Source: Cepaea nemoralis (taxonomy: Eukaryota; Mollusca; Gastropoda; Stylommatophora; Helicidae). From it: DNA of 64,000 nt. The stretch lies in NCBI GenBank assembly GCA_014155875.1, contig JACEFZ010011708.1, positions 46,001 through 110,000 on the forward strand. The letters run 5' to 3'. Below are positions 42,849-53,947 of the stretch, piece by piece. A program made the translations under genes and the position numbers. Position 1 is the first letter of the stretch, and every line of letters starts with the position of its first letter. Below the pieces are notes generated by a model. That model had not been told where the DNA came from and did no database searches. It saw only the letters and a program-made list of their open reading frames with translations.

Positions 42849-43247
42849 GTTTAGTTTAGTCGACGGATCAACATCATGGCACACGGGTGCAACCCATAAG
42901 TGCTCCGTTCTCCTCCTAACTCAAACCTGAGTCTGGAGAAACTCAGCTCAGTGCACGAACTCCGTAGCACCGGCGAGGATCCTGAAATACTTTGGGTAGA
43001 TTTTTAACTTGAAATTTTGTCCGGGCAGCGCCGTTAGGCTACTCTTTTTCGATTTCCAACTGCCAAGGGATGTTTTACGTGCGCAACAATACACACGGGG
43101 GTCCGATCTCACTACCCAGAGACCAGGGGGAATTTTATTACTAGAGGTCCACGAGAAAAATAATCCCGGTCATCACCGGTGCTTGAACCCGGTACCCCCA
43201 GCACTCGAGGCGGACACAAAAACTCGAGACCACGCAGCCCCCCAGAG
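42849..43247 (-). repeat. tRNA-derived SINE sharing the I-type LINE 3' tail
   Basis: Duplication AGGGAGACCTA at 42838-42848 and 43248-43258; 399 bp. The minus-strand head has an A box (gctgcgtggtctcgag) and B box (accgggttcaagcaccgg) at about 43245-43170. The last 70 bases (42849-42920) match the 3' end of the I-type LINE (gagcacttatgg, gatctgtcgacta) and end in TAAAC repeats. Confidence 0.85.
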
Positions 43248-43258
43248 AGGGAGACCTA

Positions 43259-44562
43259 AAAACTAACGTCTGTGGCACCACACATAGCCAAAGTTGAACT
43301 CATCTCTCGGTGACTTGATTGACTAGGTTGGTGTCTGAGGCTCCACATATAGCCAAAGTTGAACTCATCTCTCGGTGACTTGATTAACCAGGTCGGTGTC
43401 TGTGGCTCCACATATAGCTAACATTGAACTCATCTCTCGGTGACTTGATTGACCAGGTCGGCGTCTGAGGCTCCACATATAGCTAACGTCTGTGGCTCCA
43501 CATATAGCTAACGTCTGTGGCTCCACATATAGCTAACGTCTGTGGCTCCACATATAGCTAACGTCTGTGGCTCCACATATAGCTAACGTCTGTGGCTCCA
43601 CATATAGCTAACGTCTGTGGCTCCACATATAGCCAAAGTTGAACTCATCTCTCGGTGACTTGATTAACCAGGTCGGTGTCTGTGGCTCCACATATAGCTA
43701 ACATTGAACTCATCTCTCGGTGACTTGATTAACCAGGTCGGTGTCTGTGGCTCCACATATAGCTAACATTGAACTCATCTCTCGGTGACTTGATTGACCA
43801 GGTCGGTGTCTGAGGCTCCACATATAGCTAACGTCTGTGGCTCCACATATAGCTAACGTCTGTGGCTCCACATATAGCTAACGTCTGTGGCTCCACATAT
43901 AGCTAACGTCTGTGGCTCCACATATAGCTAACGTTGAACTCATCTTTCGATGGCTTGATTGACCAGGTCGGCGTCTGAGGCTCCACATATAGCTAACGTC
44001 TGTGGCTCCACATATAGCCAAAGTTGAACTCAACTCTCGGTGACTCGATTAACCAGGTCGGTGTCTGTGGCTCCACATATAGCTAACATTGAACTCATCT
44101 CTCGGTGACTAGATTGACCAGGTGTGTGGATCCACATATAGCTAACGTTGAACACATCTCTCGGTGACTTGATACACCAGGTCGGTGTCTGTGGCTCCAC
44201 ATATAGCTAACGTCTGGGGCTCCACATATAGCTAACGTCTGGGGCTCCACATATAGCTAACGTATGTCGCTCCACATACAACTAACATCTGTGGCTCCAC
44301 AAACAACTAACGCTGAACTCATCTCTCGGTGATTTGATTGATCAGGTCGGCGTCTGTGGCTCCACATATAGATAAAGTCTGTGGCTCCACATATAGATAA
44401 AGTCTGTGGCTCCACATATAGATAAAGTCTGTGGCTCCACATATAGATAAAGTCTGTGGCTCCACATATAGATACAGTCTGTGGCTCCACATATAGATAC
44501 AGTCTGTGGCTATACATATAGCTAAAGCCTGTGGCTACATTAACTAACACTGAACTTATCTC
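43259..44562 (+). repeat. 25-bp based minisatellite with higher-order structure
   Basis: Two modules alternate: A, 25 bp (gtctgtggctccacatatag + ctaac), and B, about 38 bp (gttgaactcatctctcggtg + acttgattgaccaggtcg). Runs of A (five to six in 43471-43630 and 43800-43935) alternate with A+B composites; the right edge (44350-44520) carries a variant A with gataaa. Confidence 0.93.
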
Positions 44563-44577
44563 TCGGAGTTTTGGGCG

Positions 44578-45005
44578 CCGGCGTGTGTAGCTCAATGGTA
44601 GTGAACATAGTTTCACAACCCAGACAGACCTGGTTCGATGTCAAACGTAGGAGATTTGGGAACAGACCACGTTGCGTTGATTTTTCACAATGGCGTGAGC
44701 GTTGGCCGTTCAGTAAGCAATTGTAAACTACTGAAAGTAAAATTTGAATAACGAAGATGCAAACAATAGATTTCATGATTTATCCCCTGCCATAATTTGC
44801 TGCATCCTGTCAGATACATACTGCAGAAATCACACGGCATGAACTAAAGCAATAAGATAAATCTTTCAAACTGAAATATACAACACACATATTCACACAG
44901 TAATTTGGATTGTCTGTCATGGTAAAAATTACCTAGGAAATCACTCACAGATAGTAAATGCTGGGGTTGACTGCAGCGTCCTGTAAAGAAATGCAACTAA
45001 CAAAA
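44578..45005 (+). repeat. SINE-1 split by a Penelope-like 3' fragment
   Basis: 44578-44744 is a SINE-1 head and hairpin (gtgtagctcaatggtagtga, ctggttcgatgtc, then loop variant taagcaattgtaaacta). 44931-45000 is the SINE-1 remainder (gaaatcac, atgctggggttgactgcagc). 44745-44921 between them matches the 3' untranslated region of the Penelope-like element (48170-48283 plus 48687-48750), bracketed by gtaaaatt/gtaaaaatt. Confidence 0.65.
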
Positions 45006-46059
45006 CGAATGATCAGAATTCTCCCACAGCCGTGAAATATGGCAAAAAGACTTGCAATTTCTTTCATTCCCCAAACAAATAATTTTAGTTCGCAAATTGC
45101 TATAATCTTATCTTTCGTAACAATTTCACAGTTACTCGTTACATTCTGCTTTAATATATCAAGAATATGATCACCATTGTATTTTTTCATTTGATAACAA
45201 CTTCAATGTTGGCATCACAATTATAAATATTTACAGGCGGTTTATGTGTTTTTACCTTTTTTCTTGTCACTTACAGTGACGTTATTTTAATGTATGCTGG
45301 TTTGTTTTCAATTTAAATGAAAGAAAGTGAGATAAATAAAGTGTATTTTTGTGTTATGATGTTGTTCGACTTGATGCTTCAGTTTTGTTTAAGCATAATT
45401 CAAATAACAAACATACAAACACATCGGGCCTTAACGGCCGACCTAGTATAATAGAATCACGGTAAGAATAGACATTATTAAGTTTGTTTAATTGTGATTA
45501 TACGTAACACACTGAAAGTGATACATTATTAATGTTCGTAATATACTAAACCAGGCGCAAAGGTTCCGTTTATTTGACCTGTGTTTGGTAATTATACATG
45601 TCAGAGACATAATGTATTATTTCAGTGGTTGGGTACGAATTATGTCCATATGTAATAACTGTGGGTTGAGGCGGACTATATGCCTGGCTGATGAAGGTGC
45701 CTTTTAAGACTGAGAGTAGGCATTCATTTATGTGTCTAGTTGGCTTAACATTGAAGGATATTTGATTTAATCCCGCGATGGGCTCTTTGTCATTTGAAGT
45801 CGGCAGTGTCGAATCGCGATATGACCAGACAATAGCTTTCAGTATGTAGTTCTGTTTTGTCTTGCGTGTCCTTTAATCTGTACGTCTTATCACTATTTCT
45901 GTGAGTTCCGACCTATGTCTGTGAATTTAATTCTCATGCTTTTGACACAGCATTCGATTGAATGGTTCCACATCAACTGATAGTTTTAATATGTTAGCAA
46001 AACTGGGCATATTAAAGGAAACAGAACAGCTACTATTTCAGTGTAGTGGATCGGCCCGG
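45006..46059. other. Intergenic, nothing recognised
   Basis: About 1 kb without recognisable repeats, the longest featureless stretch near the centre. Short open frames have no domain resemblance. Confidence 0.4.
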
Positions 46060-46473
46060 TTTGCCCAATACGTTACGCATCTCGGGTGCCATCTCACACG
46101 ATCATCAGTCTTGAATCTATAGAGTGTATTTTTAATGACTGTGCAGTGTTTGAAAATATTGCCGGTTCAAGTTTTGTATTCACCTTCTGTAAAGTTCATG
46201 CAACATAATAGGTAAATACACAATTTGGACCGGCAATATTTTCAAACATTGCACAGCCATTAAAAAATACACCCTGTAAGTGCTTGTCCCATTTATATCA
46301 CGCGGCCAAGTCATCCGGGTATTTATCTCTTTGCCTTACCTCTCCTCTTTTCCCGTCAAGTTTACCCGTTTTCAATACGTTTTCAAATGTATTTCTCCCG
46401 ACAACTTATTCAGAATATATTGATCACCCATGTCTAATACCTCTAACCAGTTTACGGTTTTCATTTGTTTCTT
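46060..46473 (-). mobile_element. RTE family A, antisense, host of two nested insertions
   Basis: 46086-46119 (gccatctcacacgatcatca) and 46279-46473 (gcggccaagtcatccgggta ... tttacggttttcatttgttt) are adjacent parts of RTE family A in antisense, interrupted first by a foldback MITE and, at 46474, by an I-type LINE. Confidence 0.65.
46118..46278. mobile_element. Foldback MITE, about 50-bp inverted repeats, TA target
   Basis: 46120-46170 and 46228-46276 are imperfect inverted copies (agagtgtatttttaatgact / cattaaaaaatacaccctg), flanked by TA. 157 bp, non-coding; Tc1/mariner-type by target. Confidence 0.75.
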
Positions 46474-47980
46474 CATCGCAGATGATCTGCTGGTGAACAT
46501 TCAGGTTAGAGAAAGAGAAAGAATGGCTGAAGACTTACAGTCGGCAGTAAACAAGGTGGCGGAGTGGTGCATGGACGCAGGGGCCATAATAAATCCAGCC
46601 AAGGCATCGGTTATGTGGTATTCCCTGGATAACCAAATCGTGAAGGCAGATAACCCAGGTATTACATTGAATGGATGACATTTCAATAGAGAGAGTAAAC
46701 TGAAGTACTTGGGAATCACTTTCGACAGATGTATATTTCTTAAGGATCATGTCAGGATTTGGTAGTTAAGGCTGGAAAGGGACTTGCTGCATTGAGAGCA
46801 ATGGCAACAAATGGGGTAGAGCAAAGGGTGCTTTACCAGATCTTTTTTAGTTAACAATTTCAGTCATTGAGTATGGTTCGGGGCTGCTGACAGTATAAAT
46901 GAGCCAGCTTGAAAAGTTGGAGCGCTTACACAATGCTGCCATGCGGATGATCCTCGGGTGCATACAGGACACACCAATTGTATGCATGAGGCATATCCTG
47001 GCACTACCCACAATTTCGGACAGGCGCAGGGTCCTTCAAGTCAAATGGTAAATGAGAGTATCTGCAGACAGGGATCACCCCTGCATGAAGTCATGGATAT
47101 GATAAAGGGATCATAGACTGAGAGGAGAAAGGGCCTGGATGGCACAGGCATAAATATCTGTCAGCCAGGTGTATGACAAAGAGAACATTAATCGTGAAAA
47201 AGAGTGGGCAAAAGTACCGGAAGACATGCCGAACTGGCACAATGTAATAGTAACACTGAGTCGTGAGTGCAGAGAGTGGGACACAGGCCGCACAGAGTTT
47301 GAAGTGCAACGACTGATCCAGGGCAACACACGTCAAGGTGACATTGCGATCTATGCCGATGGGTCAGTAGTTTCATTGCGAAGGCGATGCTTGAAATAGG
47401 AGAGTCTGGCATATGAGATTACGACCTCCAGCATGAGAATGGAGCAGCCTTCCGATGGTTAGAGGTGACCACTGCAACATATGTTGCACCCATTACGGAC
47501 TCACAGAGTATGCTTAGAAAGATGGAGAAAGGAAGGTTTCGTGCGGAGTGGTTTGCCTTGCTTTCAGAAGTCAAAGATTGTTAAAATTGTATGGATTTTT
47601 TTTGCCCTGGCCATGCGGAAGTGTGTGGGAATAAACACTGCTGATAGTCTGGCATGGGAATGCACCTCATTATGGTAGATTATCTATGAACAAGGGAAAG
47701 GAGGTCGGGCGTTTGTGGACCAGGTGGAGAAAGCGGTGGAACAGAATGAGAACCCTATGTGGCGAGAATGATATGGCGGGGGATCGGCAGGGGTTGTGGG
47801 CGAACCTCAAAACTGAGAGGGAAGGCCAGGGGAACTTTAAATCAGATGGCAGTTGGAACGATTAGTAGTATGACTCTTCGCTGGCTGTTGAACGAGGGGA
47901 CGGAGCATATGTGGGAATGTTCTGAGTGCAGTGATGTTGATTTTTAGCTCATAACTCATAAAATAACTCATTTGTTTCTT
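46461..47980 (+). pseudogene. I-type LINE, 5'-truncated and heavily decayed
   Basis: TCATTTGTTTCTT (46461-46473, 47968-47980) brackets 46474-47967. Starts at the RT catalytic region (ADDLLVNIQ), then VNKVAEWCMDAGAIINPAKA, LKYLGITFDR, LERLHNAAMRMILGCIQDT, an RNase H start (IAIYADGSVVS) and a C-terminal GTEHMWECSEC. Many stops and frameshifts. Diverged from the 13457 family but the same architecture; the 3' tail is ATAACTC-like. Confidence 0.8.
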
Positions 47981-47984
47981 GAAC

Positions 47985-48149
47985 GACTGTAGTATTTTAG
48001 ATAGGACAAGCACAAACTGAATAGGACAAGCAACAGCTGAATAAGACAAGATAACCCGGTCAACAAATGCCAGAAGAAGTCGGATGTGTTGGCCAAAAGG
48101 TGCAGATATCGCAGCTTCGCTGTAAACAGACACAACGCAATTAAAACAA
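47985..48149 (+). repeat. Dispersed repeat (relative of 2898-3080), target of the Penelope-like element
   Basis: gaagaagtcggatgtg, gcagatatcgcagcttcgct, gtaaacagacacaacgcaat match 2959-3035; its continuation reappears at 50977-51003 on the far side of the insertion. Confidence 0.55.
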
Positions 48150-50976
48150 TGTTTTTCCATAGTGAATTTGTAATAACGAATACACAAACCATAGAATGAT
48201 CGATTTATTGCCTGGCATTTTTCGCTGCATCTCGTCAGGTACATACTGCAGATGTCAAACAACGTAGAGTAAAATAATTAGATCAGTGGTTCTCAACCGG
48301 GGTGGATTTCTCCCCCTCTCCCCCAGGGGGGAATTTTAGGGTTTCCGGGGGGTGGGGTGGAGGGGGAGTTAAGATTATTTAAGATCGCGTTAATACAAGA
48401 ACCGATTACTTGATATTGTTTTTCCCTTCATACTTTACAGTTCTGTACGTCTCACCCTTCTGAAATTCATTTTATAACGTAAGTAGGACCCGCAAATCAC
48501 GTTTTATGTAGACTTCTAGACTTGTTTTAGTATGTGCTATTAAAGTTAGCTTCCATTATTACGTATACTGTGTAGGGGCGGGGGGATTTTTAGGGAGGAA
48601 ATACGAAAGGGGGTGGGGGGGGGGAGAATGACGTTCTGAAAATATGGTGAACGGGGGCACAGGCCAAAAAAGGTTGAGAACCACTGAACTAGATACATCG
48701 TTCAAGCTGAAATATACACATGTTCGCACAGTAATATCAATTGTTTACCATGGTAATTTTAAATTGACTACCATGTCTTTCTGTTTGCACAAAATTGGCC
48801 TATGTAGATGAATCATTAGGGCTTCTGCAAACTGTAACAAACGACTATTTTGTGTATGAAACAACACGCGAAAAGCGCTGTCTCTATCAATGACATGACC
48901 GGTTTCCAAGACATGACGTGCAATGGACGACGCCGGAAGTTCATATTTGTGGTGTGTCAGCCTTCCCATGATCCCATCGCCTGTGTGTAATATCTTGTCA
49001 ACCCAGTTTGGTACGTGTTCTACAACCGTACTGTGTAGCTGCGGCTCTGTACTGCCGTTGTAGGTAGACTCGCACCTGCATGTGAATTGGTAAATGCAAT
49101 TTGATGTGGCGTACAGAGGGGTAGATTCTTTTACTGCTGAGGTGGGAATAGGTGTGGTTCTGTACCTAATAACTGGAGTTGCAGCACAGAATGTTCGGCC
49201 GACTGCTGTAATGAGCCGGTCTTGTAGACGTTGCATTACGTCATCCCCTCGAAAGGTTAGCTGGATAAAAACCTTGAGCTTAGGGACTGTAGTTACGTCT
49301 GATTTTGGTTTCGGTTGTTGGCAGTGGCGCTTTATAAATCCTGTGGAGTACCCATTCAGGTGTAAGACATTCTTCAGGGTTTAAATTTTCTCTGTCAGTG
49401 TGTCCTGGGTGCATATCTTCCAAGCATGGTCAAACAGGGTCCGTACTAAGCCCCGTTTGTACTGTACAGGTGCGAAGTTATGAAAATGTAAGATTGGCCA
49501 GTCCATGTGTCTTTGCGGTACACCGATCTTTGAATTGTGCCTTCTGCTCTACGTCTCATTAGGATATCCAGGAACGGCAACGCTTCGTTGTGTTCGTGTC
49601 CCATAGAGATATGTTTTTATGCGCCATATTTATTATTTCCTGGAACGATGTTGCTTATAGCTCATCTGTGGTGATAATATATCGTCCACATAACGACGGT
49701 AAAAGACCATTTTGTTAACGTCTGAGGATCTCTTTTCTTCTAAATTTGCCATGAAGATGTCCGCTAGAATAGGACCAAGAGGACTCCCCATGGCCACTCC
49801 GTCAATTTTGCTGTATGACTTATTCAGAAAATTGAATTTTATATTGGCAGTACATAGTAATAGTAGCCGCTCCAGAATAGATGTTGGTATACCTAATTTT
49901 AGTTGTTTATCTCTAATGCGTTCACTTGTTACTTTCACTGTCTCATCTAATGGAACGTTGGTGAATAGGGAGGCTATATCCACGGAAGCCATGAGTTTAT
50001 TATTTATGTCCATACCATCCAATAAGTCCACCAGTTCGAATGTATCTCTAAGTATTTTTGGCTCAAACGACTGTCGTACTGGCTTCAAAATTTCAGCTAG
50101 CCATCTCGCCATCCGGTGTTGTGCAGAAATAACCATGGACAGGATCGGTCTTAGCGGGATTCCGGGCTTGTAAAGTTTGGGTAGACCGTACATTTGAGGA
50201 GTTTGGAAGCCACGTGGTGTGAGCATTTTTGCAGTGGCCTCATTCACAAGTGACTGGATCTCTTTTCTCATATTTGCATCCAGGTCCTCCCCTCCGGCTT
50301 GTTTACTGTTTGATCTAACCTGAATTTAGATTCATCCGATAATATCGCTTCCATTTAACTCTGGTAGTCTGACATGTCCATCAATACTGCACCACTTCCT
50401 TTGCCTGGTTTCAGTAATACAATGGTTTTGTTAGCCTTTAATGCTTTTAATGCAGTAAGGTGTTCGTTGGTCAGCGGACATGTCTGTTAGAGGGTGTTGT
50501 GCGATACTGGTGTTCTAAATCTACCAGTTTGGCCTTCAGCAACCCGAGCGACTCAGCAGAAGTAGGTTATAACAAGGAAACTTGGTCAAACAACATTTCA
50601 AACTGTGCCTGCGACTCAGTGCGGTTGATGTGGTTGGGCTTTATGCATAATTTTAATCCGTATGCAAGGGCCTCAGTTTCAATATTGTTTAGAACGTACG
50701 ACGATAAGTTCCTCACATATTTCTCTGGGTTGTCTAGTACTGACGTTATCTTTTCAATACTCAGTATTTTGTTGAGGCGAGCATTCTCTGCGATTTTCAC
50801 CTTGTACACCGTTTCTGTGCAGAATTTAGTGAACTTCAAGTGGCCATACAAGCTCAATTCTTTGGTGAAATAATACGCAGAACTGTGTGTTCGCCTGAGG
50901 TTGGCTATCTTGGACAGAGTATCTTTTATCTGTTTTTTTTTTTTTTTTTTGTTAGTCTAAATTTCGTTTAAAACAA
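48141..50976 (-). pseudogene. Penelope-like element (RT + GIY-YIG), inactivated
   Basis: TTAAAACAA at 48141-48149 and 50968-50976 may be its target duplication. Minus-strand pieces: N-terminal domain (50857-50567: YVRNLSSYVLNNIETEALAY), RT (50271-49633: YGLPKLYKPGIPLRPI, VDIASLFTNVPLDE, GVAMGSPLGPILADIFM, catalytic FYRRYVDDIL), a core after RT (LPFLDILMRRRAEG) and a GIY-YIG domain (49236-48745: CIYQFTCRCESTYNGSTE, VVEHVPNW). The GIY-YIG site is degenerate: the expected Y-I-G reads Y-N-G and the catalytic Arg before EH is absent. Frames change at least three times. About 2.4 kb without the MITE in its 3' UTR. Penelope elements are retroelements distinct from LINEs. Confidence 0.88.
48284..48686. 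mobile_element. hAT-type MITE, inverted orientation
   Basis: Terminal repeats CAGTGGTTCTCAACC and ggttgagaaccactg; flanking octamers aattagat and aactagat (7 of 8). 403 bp, sitting in the 3' untranslated region of the Penelope-like element, hence younger than it. Confidence 0.9.
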
Positions 50977-51003
50977 ATTTCCGGACGAACGCAGAAGAAG
51001 AGG

Positions 51004-51490
51004 AAACATAATCGGACAAGCAAAAACTGCATTCTATCAAATGAAGAACATTTTATGCATTAAATCCTTGTCACAGGAGGTAAGAAAAATATTTCTTGTT
51101 TGTTATATAGAACCAGTTCTAACATAGGGCAATGCATCCCGGAAAATTAATACACAGGCGAAAAATCTCCGGAGGCTTTGGAGATGTAGTTTTATAGAAG
51201 CATATGTTGAAAATTCTATTACAGCCAAAATGAGCAATCTGGACATTTTTAGGGAGACTAGGTCACAAAGACACCGTATCACAAATATCAGAGAAAGACA
51301 GTCTTCATTTTTTGCCACATAATGATAAGACACAAACTTAAACATGTTGTGACAACTGGAAAGATATGTGAAAAGATAGAGGAAGACAGCGTGAAAAAGT
51401 TCTTGACAGTCTTATCTCATGGCGTGGAAGGAATATAGCACACGAACTGATACACGCCGTTAGAGATCTTGCAAAAGGCTACAGTTGCCA
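51004..51490 (+). mobile_element. RTE-type LINE family H, 3' fragment
   Basis: Degraded C-terminal region: ATAFYQMKNILC, SLSQEVRKIFLVCYIEPVL, ITAKMSNLDIFRETRSQRHR. Colinear with the antisense copy at 40745-41265. Confidence 0.65.
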
Positions 51491-51628
51491 TGGGGAGTCA
51501 GTTCTAACATCTACATGAATGGTATCTTTGCATACAAATTAGTAGCAACATAAGGGGGGAAGAATGAAGCAAAAAAAAAAACAAAAAACGACGCAGCTCA
51601 AATGAAAAAAGAGATTAAGGATATAGAC

Positions 51629-52039
51629 CAGTGGTTCTCAACCTTTTTTGGCCCATGCACCTCTTCAATATATGTTCAGAATGTCATTTACCATCCCACC
51701 CCCGCCGCCCCCTTTCGCATTTCCTCCCTATAAATTTGCCCCCCCCCCGGGCCCCTACACCGTATACGTAAAAATGGAAGCTAAATTTAAGAACACATAC
51801 TAGAACAAGTCTAGACGTCTACATAAAACGTGATTTGTGGGTCTACTTACGTTATAAGACGAATTTCAGAAGGGTGAGAAGTACAGAAGGGTGAGAAGTA
51901 CAGAACTGTAAAGTATGGATGGAAAAACATCAAGTAATCAGTTCTTGGATTAATGTTATCTTGAAATAATCTTAATTCTCCCCTGGAAACCCTAAAATTC
52001 CCCCTCCCGGGTGAATTCCCCACCGGTTGAGAACCACTG
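51629..52039. mobile_element. hAT-type MITE, complete, perfect target duplication
   Basis: CAGTGGTTCTCAACC ... ggttgagaaccactg, 411 bp, flanked by exact atatagac octamers (51621-51628, 52040-52047). Reference copy for the family; probably the most recent insertion of the four. Confidence 0.93.
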
Positions 52040-52195
52040 ATATAGACGGTTGACAGAGAAGAGGGCGCAGCCGAAAAAGATCTGCAACGTACATGTTTTC
52101 ATTTATTAGAGTGCTTAATGTGTTAAGTGAGTCTCGAGTACATTTCTCAAACGCAGCCTGTCTGGCAATCTTGGAGAAATGTCAGAATGCATCAA

Positions 52196-52647
52196 AATTA
52201 AATGTTAGCACGGAATGTACGGGAAGGAATGTGAAATATGGGAAGACTAGAAACGCGAGAAAAGCGTCTTATTGAACAGTCTCATATATTATCAGGGAAT
52301 ACAAGGAAAGGAAAGAGAAATATAGGAAGCCTAGAAACCTGAGAGAAACGTCTTACTGACCAGTCTCATATGTTATCAGGGAATACACGGAACGGAAAGA
52401 TAAATATGGGGAGGCTAAAAACCCGAGAGAAACGTCTTACTGAACAGTCTTACGTGTTATCAGGGAATACTCGGAAAGGAAAGAGAAATATGGGAAGATT
52501 AGAAACCCGAGAGGCACGTCTTACCGAAAAGTCTCATGTGTTATCAGGGAATACACGGAACGGAAAGATAAATATGGGGAGGCTAAAAACCCGAGAGAAA
52601 CGTCTTACTGAACAGTCTTACGTGTTATCAGGGAATACTCGGAAAGG
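52196..52647 (+). repeat. 84-bp minisatellite, about five units
   Basis: Units contain gttatcagggaatacacgga, aaatatgggaagactagaaa and cgtcttactgaacagtctca. Because 84 is a multiple of three, one frame stays open for 100 codons (28-residue period) with no known domain; treated as satellite. A unit fragment continues at 53077-53105 after repeat X. Confidence 0.88.
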
Positions 52648-53076
52648 TTATGTCGCCCTACTACTGAATTGAGTGCGTGGAGCGACACTGTGAGCTGTGA
52701 ATTTCGTGTGGAGTGCTTTTACATCTGTCTGCGGTTGTTTGTAGCGTGAACTGCATTTTCAGAAAACTGCATGTTCTGTCACTGAACTAACTGGGTTGCC
52801 TTGTGAGTAATCTGTAACTGCTGGTTTTCTAGTGACTGCCGCTTCCATCGACGATGAACTATTTTTACGTGGCGTACTTTTGTGGTGGCATTCAGGCAGC
52901 GGACTGTGCATATTATACCTGTGCGGGTTGTTTGTTTATCGAGACTCCTGTCTGTTCCACTTTTCACATGGGGCACACAGGAGCATTTTGTGTGATATTC
53001 ACTGGCACAGGAACAGAGCATAATTGGGCGACCCTTTGCTGTGAAGTTGGAACCGCGGCTAAGTGACTAAGTGACA
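52648..53076 (+). repeat. Repeat X, copy 2 (429 bp)
   Basis: Colinear with 8259-8615: gtcgccctactactgaattg, tggagcgacactgtgagctg, tgtctgttccacttttcaca, ctttgctgtgaagttggaac, ending ctaagtgactaagtgac. Inserted in the 84-bp minisatellite with cggaaagg on both sides (52640-52647, 53077-53084). Confidence 0.7.
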
Positions 53077-53230
53077 CGGAAAGGAAAGAGGAATATGGGG
53101 AGACTAACAAGCAGAAGAAATGAAGTGAACAGATGAGCCAATATGGAATGACTTTGAAATATACTAGGTTATAGAGGATATGGACACTTGTTATAAGACG
53201 ACTGAGAGTATGTATTCATTTGGAGTTTAC

Positions 53231-53325
53231 GAAGAAGAAGAAGAAGAAGAAGAAGAAGAAGAAGAAGAAGAAGAAGAAGAAGAAGAAGAAGAAGAAGAAG
53301 AAGAAGAAGAAGAAGAAGAAGAAGC

Positions 53326-53356
<31 letters not shown>

Positions 53357-53620
53357 GAAAAAGAAGAAGAAGAAGAAGAAGAAGAAGAAGAAGAAGAAGA
53401 AAATGAAGAAGAAAGAAGCAGAAGAAGAAGAAGAAGAAGTAGAAAAAGAAGAAGAAGAAGAAGAAGAAGAAGAAGAAGAAGAAGAAGAAGAAGAAGAAGA
53501 AGAAGAAGAAGAAAATGAAGAAGAAAGAAGAGGAGGAGTAGGTAGAAGATGAAGCAAAAAAGAAGGAAAAGAAGAAGAAATAAAGATGCTGAAGAAGAAG
53601 AATAAATAGTAGAAGAAGGG
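53231..53620 (+). repeat. GAA microsatellite with purine-rich flank
   Basis: About 100 GAA triplets, interrupted by GCA, GTA and AAT variants, to 53540, then degenerate purine-rich sequence. Open frames of poly-Glu, poly-Phe or poly-Leu across it are artefacts. Confidence 0.97.
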
Positions 53621-53662
53621 GGTAAGTGCAGCTGGATGGCATCGCGGAGACAAAGTGGAAGA

Positions 53663-53900
53663 ATTTGACTGATTGATTGATTGATTGATTTAAGGATCGA
53701 CACCATAACTGAACGGTAAAACTCATAGATGCTTCCTCTCCCGCAGCAACTGTCACAGCGTGTAAAAGTTGATCATTCCAGAGGTAGGCTTGTTGTAAAC
53801 GCGTCGTATTCTTCCTCTCATACGCCCTCCTTGTGACGCCCACAATTGAATGGAAATGCATGCACCTTAAATATGTTGTTCCATATGTCATTGCATCTGT
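53663..53900 (-). mobile_element. LINE 3' end with AATC tail
   Basis: The minus strand reads RRAYERKNTTRLQQAYLWND and continues to a stop next to a (TCAA)n-type tail seen as gattgattgattgatt at 53671-53690. Resembles the extreme C-terminus and short-repeat tail of I-type LINEs here, but no catalytic motif is present. Confidence 0.4.
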
Positions 53901-53947
53901 AACCAGTATTCGTTTATATGTAGCTTTCAAAATGTTTATATGATCTC

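Noticed and set aside
46060..46278. miRNA-like hairpin gene
   Set aside because: The ~50-bp arms, TA flanks and position inside a LINE fit a foldback MITE better; small-RNA data would be needed to claim more.
52370..52672. A 100-codon frame with a 28-residue period
   Set aside because: Explained by the 84-bp minisatellite; runs into repeat X without a gene-like end.
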